From positions 124,001 to 188,000 of the forward strand of contig NW_027017960.1 in NCBI RefSeq assembly GCF_032854445.1: a DNA stretch of 64,000 bases, in the 5' to 3' direction. Below are positions 13,701-24,400 of this stretch, piece after piece (position 1 is the stretch's first letter; every line of letters begins with the position of its first letter). The notes under the pieces were generated by a model, which did not search any database, had not been told where the DNA came from, and was given only the letters and a program-made list of their open reading frames with translations. Both the position numbers and the translations under genes were made by a program. The DNA comes from Liolophura sinensis. Lineage: Eukaryota; Mollusca; Polyplacophora; Chitonida; Chitonidae.

Positions 13701-16700
13701 GTGTTTTCTGGAAACATGTGACATGTCTGCTAGAGTGGCCAAATAGTAGTTTTTATTTTAGCATGTATATGTCAATTAGTTCCATCTGTGAACCATTGGC
13801 TTTTCATGGTCAGCTTGGGGTAGGCCTATATATACATTAGTCAACCATGACGTAATTACCAATTATCCATGACGTCACTTGTTAATCGTACCACGGATAC
13901 GAGTTGTTTAGTCTTCCTGGTTGCTGAAATCATCAACTTTACTGATCGTGAAAAAATGCTTAATGCTCAAACCCTTGTTTAAAATCATAAAATCTAAACA
14001 AAAAGTAAAACGTGACTTCAGGAAGTGACCCAAACATCTGCATGATACAGAGTTTTTTATATAACCAGACAGAAGTCAACATTCTTTTTGAATCCGAAGT
14101 GCACTCGATCAGTCTATGCACATGTTGACAATCAGCCGATCAGTGCCCTGTCACATACACGTGTAAGAATCATTCTTGGATACCGTGTTAAACAATCTAT
14201 AATGAAATAAATAAATTTGATCGTGTATTTATTTGATTATTTCATTGGTGTTTTACCCAGTACTCAAGACCATTTCTCTAATTCTACGGAAGTCAGCATT
14301 ATGATGGAATGAAACCCGGTAGAGTGCGAGGAATCCTATGACCATCGGCAGGCTGCTTTCAGACCTTCTCACATAACGACCAGAGAAGAAGCCAGCTAGC
14401 ATCAGTTGGACTTCCAGCGAGATTGGCGAGAGGCTCCTGGATCATTGAAAATGAAACGGCGGCGACATTCGGTTGTACATAGTATAAAAGAAACTTACAC
14501 GCCTCAGTGTCCACTTCTGGCCACTAGTGTTCGTCAAATTAAGCCTGACTTTACATACGGGACCAAGGTCCTTGGCGTCCTTTGATGTCAGATAGTAAAT
14601 ATCCGTCCTGTAAGGGAGGGGAAAATTAGGAATTGCTTATTACAGGCTTAATTATTTGTTTGAATGATCATTAACGATGATGTTTTCACCTATACTGCGA
14701 ATTTAGATTTTATGACTGGAAGAAACCGATATGCACTAACACTGACACATTTTAGCACTCAACATTGGTGGGAAGCAACTGATCCAGAACGAACTTCATT
14801 TATTATATAGCTACAAATGTGGTCCAATGAGATCAGTTTAATCGTGCCACGTGGCCATCCTGTTGGCGTGATATCAGTCAAGATCACGCGCCTTTCTAAG
14901 TGATCCAACGGTACGGAGACAAGGCTCATGTATAGATGGGCGTAGTGATTTCCCCCCAAAATTTGAGAATAATTGTTGATAGAGGAGTATCAGATATTTA
15001 ATAAGTATTTTCAGAATCATCGAGTCTAAATCTGTGTCAGTGGTATAAAAGTCAAGCACCAACCAGTATCTAAAAAAAATCAAAAAGATCCAAAATAAAG
15101 TAGAACTATCTACTTACATTATAGCTAATGAATATTAAGTTATTCAACATAGTGTTGCCCACAAAAGGAGTAATCTTGTGGCATGGCAAATCTTGACATT
15201 TCCGTAGAGCTGAAGACATAGCGGGTCTCCGCTCTTCGTGTGGCATATGAGAAAAAAGATGTTACAGACTGGGAATGACAGAACTCTCGTATATTAGCCT
15301 ATGCTTATGCTTATAAGAAAATGAGTCATCCCGCGTAGAGAACACAGTGAGGAACTCGCGGTAGCTATTGTTGAATCAATCTGTTATTGCAAGATCAAGT
15401 GGTAAGTGTGCTCTTAACAACCCACTACACTAAACCCACCCATCCCCACCCCTGTTCCAAAATATATATATTTTCTTTATTTTATTGGTGTTTTATGCCG
15501 TTCTCTTTTACGACGGCGGCTAGCATTATGATAGGTGGAAACCGGGCAGAGCCCGAGGGGGGGGGGGGAATTCACGACCATCCGCAGGTTGCTGGATGAC
15601 GTTCCCACGTACAGTCGGAGAGAAAGCTCACAGCGACCGCATTGGTGAGAGGCTCCAGGGTCATTACGCTGCACTAGCGCACGTTCCGAATTATAAATAT
15701 ATCTAATCTGTTATGGTTCGAACGTCTGTAAATAGCGCCAGTAGCACCAGTATGGTACTTTCGCCCTCGCATGCGGTTGCTTATATAGGCTACAGCGGAC
15801 GTAATCCTTTCAGATCAGATGATCCAGCCTCGATTTCAATGTCGCTGTTGTAAAAAGCATGGCGCCCAAGTCGACACAGACCCCCGTTACAACTTCCGTT
15901 TTTCGGTTTACCATTCAGAGTTTTTTTACCCTGAAAAAAAGACACATGTCCAAGATGGGGATACCCCAACTTGAATTCATCCAACTCCAAAGTTTCTGCA
16001 TGTATCAAGCCCTAATTTTGCCTGTGAGGTTCAGAAGTGTCAGGAATTATGTGGTGCAAAAATTATTGATTTTGAAAAAAGTTGGCTGGTGTGATAGGAC
16101 ACAGACACCGATTACAACTTCCGTTTTTCGCTAGGGCCGATTGTAGCTCTGTTTATTTTAGGGTATAAAATCTTTTTCTGCTCCCAGGCGTCCATTTTTT
16201 GTGCACAGGTGCATGCCTGGTATTAAAATGCTGGAAACTGTCTAAACTTTGAGGAGGTATGAGCTTTATTGATGAAAGTTTGAAATTCTGGGTGAGAGGA
16301 CACAAGGTATGAGGTAGTGGTGAGGCTGCGAGTGACGTCCTCTTGGCGTTGCTAGGCACGCCTCCCAGCTGCCGTCATGGAAAGGTCCAGATTTTGACGG
16401 TCAACCTATGTCAAGATTTTTATGGCTTCTTTCTCACAGGCTGGGCCAGGTATGCACCAAAGCTTATTGGCCACGGAATATTTGGGACTGAGCTACAGCG
16501 CTAGACGTTAACATTGTCGCTTATGGAAAATTATTGGGGGTCCGAGGCCAAGTATATTAGAGATGTAATCTCAACCGAGGAAATAGGTACATTCCTATTT
16601 TAGAATGAGTGTGATATTGGATCCTGGAGAGCCCTACTTTTTCATATTCGATGGTACCAAAGGGAGGTAACTTTATATCCCAAACGCGTTCAGGGACGCT

Positions 16701-17793
16701 GCTGTGTATATACATGTAATTTGCTCTCCCGTTTCTGTAAACACTGACGAGGAAGTTGTGACGGAGGAGTAAAATCCGTTACTTGTTGATTTCAAAATTC
16801 CATAAAATTTTAGAACGAAGACAGAAAGCGACACGAGAATATTCAACTACTAACACCAACCTGCAGATGGTCGAGGGTTTTCCCGGGGCTCTTCCCGGTT
16901 TCCTACCACAATCCCAGCCCCTGTTGTATGAGTGAAATATTCCTCAGTAAGGCTTGAGAACTTCCAGTCAAATAAACAAATAATGAATGAATAAAAAAAT
17001 CACCATGCATGAGCAGGACTAAACACGTGCCTCGTAGCTAGCAGTCACGAGCTTAATTCAGTTCAGCAACTGCTTTACACGACTTTGGACTTACAGAACT
17101 TTTAAGAAAGGATTTACAGTGGGAGGAAACTGAACAGAGCTCAGTGGAAACATTTCCAGCGCAATGCGAAATTTCGACATCATCGTATCGTCCCTTTAAG
17201 CCGCCTTCACTTCACCACACGGTGGGACAAATCAGAGAATTCTAAAATGGGTGGGGATATGCAATAATGTACATTATCCAGAAAACCAGATTTTGATTTA
17301 CTTTGCACATCTCCTAAAAAAAAAGAACTCAGGTAATAAAAATCATCGATCATGAGAAAAATTCATATGAAATAAAGTATATTCGCCCTCATGATTTTAT
17401 TTATATGTGAATATTTCACCAATACGACGGCATCCAGCATTATCGTGAGAAAAAGCAGTCAGAGCGCAAGGGAAACCCATGACCATTTGCAAATTGCTGG
17501 CAAATATTCTCCCGTACGGCAGGAGAGAAAGCCAGTATGAGCTGAACTTGAACTGACAACGACCGCATTGATGAGAGGGTCATTGCCCCGCGCTGGCCCG
17601 TTAACAACCTGTTAACACAGTCTCCTATTCAGGCACGTTAAACACCCCAAACTGACCTCTCCACGATGTTGTGAGTTAAGTGCGGGATTGGTTTTTCAAG
17701 CAAAATCAATATGTATACATAGCGTTATTTGGGAGGAACTAATGAAAATAACTTTCGATGACAAAAACGTGTGGGCGTGCGTGCGTGTGTGTG

Positions 17794-17844
<51 letters not shown>

Positions 17845-18400
17845 GCGTGTGTGTGTGTGTATGAACGTGTGCGTGTGTGTGTATGTATGTAATTATGTAT
17901 TTCAGCCTGATGTAGACGAGGGGTCATTAGATGTGTGTACATCTATGTTTATTGTGTCTTCTTCTGGCAAGGCAAGACCATGCCGCCACTGAAGAATCAT
18001 GCCGAAGAAACCAGACATGACACTTCAACCAGTTACATTATAGTTACGACGAGTTTCCTTGCTCCAACATCTCAGTGCTGATTGCCAAGCGAGTGCCAAA
18101 CAAGGTACTGCACTACACTGCCAAGTTTAAGTAAGCAATGCTTGTTGGGCTTCGGTGAGAAGCGGTCGACCATCAAGTGGCGGTTTGCGGAATCTATAAA
18201 GGTGCTTATGACCACTGACTTCCACCAATGTGTTGTGCGTATATATATGCGTCGCATGTGGGAATGTTCCTCACCAACTTGAAAAAGGTCCCTGGTTTTC
18301 CTAGATACTCCGGTTTCAAGCACCCATAATACTGGACGTCATAGTAAATGTGAATAATTCTTGAGTATATGATGTTAAAAAAAAAAAATGAACAGACAGA

Positions 18401-18439
<39 letters not shown>

Positions 18440-21400
18440 ATACATGTTTCTACCTGTCATACTAGTGGTAAAGTAACGCCAAGGCATGTCGAATTTGGCT
18501 ATACTTACTTGTTTGTATCTAATCTTACTCCTTTTCCGGAGATCGTCGTCACCAACTTTATACCAGTTTTGTTGAACAATGAAACATTAACATCAGAGTC
18601 TGTACCAGCCAACCTGATTCCACATGTCTCAACGGTCAGTTGGTAAACTGAAATCAAATGAATATTTTGTTTAATTCTATATTTTTGAAAGAGAATTTCT
18701 GACGATCTATAATTAAACAATACGATTGCCTCTATCTGTACATCGCAGGGAAAACATCGGATCCTATGCAATCTGTGTATAACTGTATAAACGACATCAT
18801 TTTTCTCAGTATATTCCGGACAAATATATAAACAAAAGTAAAACAGAAATATAGAAACGTTTAGACATTGTTAAAATAATTTGGCGGAAACCTGGATTTG
18901 CTAAACTTTTTCACCAGATACCATGGACATGGTGTGGACAAATATAGGACTACATGTAGGTCAACAATTTTCCTTGTGTGGAAACACTACCTTGAACTTC
19001 CAAAGTAATAAGCAAAGGTGCACGAGTTACAACAAATTGATGAATGGCTTTTGATGTTGTTCAGCGGATGATAAATTATATTAATTTTCTCTCCGCCACT
19101 TTCCCTCTCCCCCCAGACCCTTCAATTATCCCCCATCGACTGAAGCAGTGGCTATCACACGGTACGAAACGGTTGTCGCCGTTCAACTACAGTTTAAATG
19201 ACAATCAGCATGCTTCCCTTGACAGAATGCGTTTTGTTCTAATTTCTACTTCCACACCACCATTGTCCTAAATCTATTCTCCCTATGATATTACTATCTT
19301 GAAACGAACATAAATTTTCAACATTTTCTTAGTGTCAAAATGAGAGATTATGAAGGCCAACGCTGATAAATGTTAAAGACGATTAATGATTGTTTGCGAG
19401 TTGTAACATAACCATATGAGATTACAAGGTTTTTCTCACATCCTTCACATTACACGTGTTAAGTCTTTATTTTAAGTATGGTAGTGTTAGATTGCAATAT
19501 TTCACTTTACAGGATGCTTTCCTCCTTCACCATAGCCAAAATATTGTACAGGTTTGAAAGGGGTACAGCTGATGTAATGCGAAACATAGTGCCAAATTTC
19601 CGATAATTCATGATTTCGCCTTACAGGAATTTTACGCATCTTGTATATAGTCCCCCGGCGATTCCCCCAATAATACACTCTTGAACCAGTCATGCCTCAG
19701 TACGCTAAAAAATAATTTTCGACATATTCCTTAACATCATACTCTTCGTTTCTGAGCATCGTTTCATGTACCCTTTGACCTTATAACATCAACATACGCC
19801 TGCGGCTTTCGCTTCATATCTCTTAGTCGCACTGTATTTCCCCCTGACTAACTTGTCATTATGACGTCATACAATAGATACTCGAAATGGAGAAACATAC
19901 CAGTAGAGACTCAGCCTCGTACTGGGTGTAATCATGATAAAGATACTGAAGCTAGCCATCTCAACGCCGGGCCATATTGGCGCAAAGCTGTTTCGACAGC
20001 TGTCACCGTTGAGGTCAGCACAACAGGCTACTTAATTTCCGGACTGACCAATGGGACCTTAAGAAAACTGTACTTTGAAGCCTTGTTTACGCCCCAGCAA
20101 AATAGCTGACAAACTTCTCTGTAGTTTTAGGGGCCTCCGTGGCTCAGTCGGTTAAAGCGCTAGCGCAGCGTAATGACCCAGGAGTCTCTCACCAATGCGG
20201 TCGCTGTGAGTTCAAGTCCAGCTCATGCTGGCTTCCTCTCCGGCCGTACGTGAGAAGGTCTGTCAGCAACCTGCGGATGGTCGTGGGTTTCCGCCGGGCT
20301 CTGCCCGGTTTCCACCCACCATAATGCTGGCCGCCGTCGTATGAGTGAAATATTCTTGAGTACGGCGTAAAACACCAATCAAAAAAAAAAAAAAAAAAAA
20401 AAAAATCTCTGTAGTTTTATATGTTAGGCCACATCATATACTATATATTAAAACTTAAGAACCAATGTATCCTTCAAACATTAGGCCTACAATCAGATCA
20501 AGGCTTCCAGTTTCATATTTCGAATAAGTAAAAACTGTGCGGGAGGTGTACTGTTAGAGGAATTGTTTCCCGGTACTCATTGATAGCGTAGTATTTTAAT
20601 TTAATGATATAGCTCAATGTTTGTCTGCCTCTTACTGATTGTAGCTTTCCTCAACAATTACATACGTAATTATATTTAAGTACGTAGAACCAGTAGATAC
20701 ATGAATGCACCGCTATAATGTTGTACACAGGATCGCTGGCCAGAACTAGTTGTACATAGGCGAGATACACATACAGAGAGTATATAAAACATATCTGTGT
20801 TAGCAAGCCTAGTTCAAGCACAAATACACAGATATACAACAAACAGATACGCTAGCAAACGCCAAAATATACAGATACTACTACACTCAAAAAATTAATC
20901 CGTTAAATTTCAAAGAAAGTCTGTTATCGCAATGATGCAAGAATGTGTTCTGTTAATGCAGCAGATCATTCTGTTAAATGTGCCACACATATTCTATTAG
21001 TTCAGCATAACCATTCTATTAGACTGGGAGGACATTATGTTGAATGTGACACAATATTATGTTCTAATAGCAGATACATTCTGGCATCACTCAGACAACA
21101 CACTTTCTGTCAAATTAAACAGATTATTTTTTTTAGTGCAGTGTGCACATCACAATAACGTTTGCAAGAACCTTTCATGTGCAAATAGCTAATATGCACC
21201 ATTCAGTTACGTTGCTCACCCTCTGTCATAGTTACACAAAACCACAGACATCATAGAACACACAGTAATTTCGAATAAAAGTGTGCGGATAGTGTGGAAT
21301 ACATTATAGTGAATATAAACGAAATGATAAAATAAACTGTAAAACTAGCACACTATTTTCATTTATACTTTCAGAATTTGTGATGCCTCCTAGAAAAAAT

Positions 21401-24400
21401 CATTTGAGGTGGGATAATATATGGTGGTCGATTTGGACCACCTTTAAATAGAGTTTATGCAGGTCACATATCACTTTCTTTATAAGAATTTTCTTATTTG
21501 TCTATATAACATTTAAATATAATTGCCTTCTATAAACTCATCTTCGATTCATTCCTTTGGTACTGTTCTAAAAGCATTTTATGAATTCTAGTCGCTGAAA
21601 ATTATACGAAAGGCTTTGAAAAATATGATCTCGAAACCTCACCTCACAAAATAATTGCTTTTGAGGATTTCTTGATAAAAATAAAAATGTAAAAAATGAT
21701 ATGAAGCATTCCTGAACACAGTTCTCCGTTGCCTTTCATTCTGAGGCTTTATATACACTTGAAATTACAAAGGCACTTAAATATAAAGATTTGCATATGG
21801 TAGGCAATACCATCATTATTGCAAACCCTTTGAAAGCACGTATGCATCGAAGATAATGTGCAGCTCTCAGTTCGATAGCTGAGTAAAATATATACACATA
21901 TATACACACATTCTACAGAGCAAAGTAACGCATCAAAAAAAACAGAAGTCTCTCACCAATGCAATTGGTGTGGGTTCAAATCCAGTTCATGCTGGCTTCC
22001 TCTCCGGCCGTACGCAGGAATGTCTTACAGCAACCTGCGGATGGTCGTGGGTTTCCCCAGGTTCTCTGCCCTGTTTCTTCCGGGCTGCCGTCGTATATGT
22101 GAAATATTCTTGAGTACGGCGCGAAACACCAGTCAAAGAGGTCTTAAAGAGAAAAGAGTGAGGGAGTGAATGCTTGGAGTTCAACGTCGCACTAAACAAT
22201 TTTTCAGTCATATGACGATGAAGGAATATTTGGAGTGCATGTAATGTGCCTTCTTGTTGCAGGATGGATTTCTACCGCTCTTCTACATAGTGCTGCTTCA
22301 CTGAGACGGCTTACCAAACCAAGCAGGCCAACCCACCCGAACCATTGTACTGATACGGGTGAACCAGTCGTTATATATCAGTCTATTATATATCCCGTTC
22401 CTGCTGAGCGCTAAGCGAGGAAGTTACAACTTACTCTTTTTAGGTCTTAGGTGTAACTCAACCCATTATTATTTTTTTTATTGGATTGGTGTTTTACGGT
22501 ACGCTGTACTCAAGAATATTTCACTTATACGACGGCGGCCAGCATTATGGTGGGTGGAAACCGGGCAGAACCCGGAGGAAACCCACGACCATCCGCAGGT
22601 AGCTGGCAGACCTTCCCACATACGGCCGGAGAGAAAGCCAGCATTAGCTGGACTTGAACTCACAGCGACCGCATTGGTGAGAGACTCCTGGGTCATTACG
22701 CTGCGCTAGCGCGCTAACCAACTGAGCCACGGAGGCCCCTCCGACCCATTATTGACACTGGATCCACCGCGCCCGAACAGACGTTTTACCAACTGTTCTA
22801 TCGGGACCTGTTAAAGAGGAAAGACAACAACAGACCAGACGCATATATGCATCGATAAAGCATCTCACATGAAACTTAAAAAGCATAACTTTGCATATTT
22901 GTGATGTTATACAACCGATATGCAGCGGTTCAAAGTGAACAAAAGCGCGCAAATTGAGGTAATCCAAGCATCATCAAAACGCAGCTGTTTCCGGTTACCT
23001 CATCCGATCACTGCTTTGCTTTATAGTGTACACGGGAACATTTATTTTCATTACTATTTACGCAGTACACATATCAATTTTACCTCAAAAATACATATCT
23101 AACATCTAACTATCGCGTGGGTACCATGCCATACCGCCACATGCAACTTGTACTTTTGTCTTCTACATATGAAAATGTCAGCCTAGAATGAACGTAATGT
23201 TTTTGCTCTGGTTGCTGGTAGTGAAGTCATAACATTTCGTTACTTTGATGACCACCAGCGGGGTAGGGGGTTACACTGGGCAAACAGCTTTGGTTTGTAT
23301 CGAGCATGGACATGAACATGCAGAGATTTATAGTGCATCGTCAGTCTAAAATTCATTAAGCGCTCCTTCATCTTTCAGTCCAATACTGAACAGAACTTGG
23401 ACCAATAGCCCGAAATGCGCATGTGTTATTGTAATCACATTTACTTTGGGTACGACGGACGCGACATCGTGTTTCCGGTTGCTCTAACATGGCGCATCTC
23501 TTGGCAGCGTGAGAGTTCCTGGTTAAAAATTTACCTTCAGCGTTACCAAGCACGTCATAAAAATGCCTGGCAGTTTACGTTTGTTTAAACCCCTCTTCCT
23601 AAAAAGCGGAGGTTATATTATTTTTTGTCCTTTCTTTTAAAAACAGAATCTTAAAAAAATAACTACATAGCCCAGATAGCATAACAACTCGGTTAAACTG
23701 GCAGGCGCTCCTCACACTAAAAATATGTCAGATATAATCACGTTAGAGAGTACCTATTCTACACAATCATACAAATGATAAGAAAAACAGACTATATACG
23801 TCATTAAAGTTTTATGCACTCAGCGCATGCATGCCACACACAGTGACGCGTTAGAAAGTCATGTAGCCATGCGGATGGTATGCAAAAGAAATCCCCTTAA
23901 CAATACAGACAATGTGCCACACACAGTCGCACGTTAGAAAGTCCTGCAAACATGAGGGTGGTATGCAAAAGAAATTATCTTAGCAATACAGACAACGTGC
24001 CACACACGGTCACGCTTTAGAAAGTCTATTTTATGCAGATGGCATGCAAAAGAAAATACCTCAGCAATAGAGACAACGTGCCACACATGGTCACACGTTA
24101 GAAAGTCGATTTCATACAGATGGCGTGCAAAAGAAAATAATTTAGCAATACAGACAACGCGCCACACACAGTCGCACGTTAGAAAGTCTGATTCATGCAG
24201 ATGCCATGCAAAAGAAATTGCCTTAGCAATACAGACAAGGTGCCACACACTGTCACACGTGAGAAAGTCTATTTCATGCAGATGGCATGCAAAAGAAAAT
24301 ACCTTAGCAATACAGACAACGTGTCACACAAAGTCACACGTTAGAAAGTCTATTTCATGTAGATGGGATCCAAAAGAAAATACCTTAGCAATACAGACAA

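Noticed and set aside
17739-17992. Open frames on both strands rich in Thr-His or Cys-Val repeats
   Set aside because: They are translations of the (GT)n microsatellite.
20133-20215. tRNA-like sequences here and in other SINEs (for example 11,010-11,085)
   Set aside because: They are SINE heads with A- and B-box-like motifs continuing into SINE bodies, not stand-alone tRNA genes.
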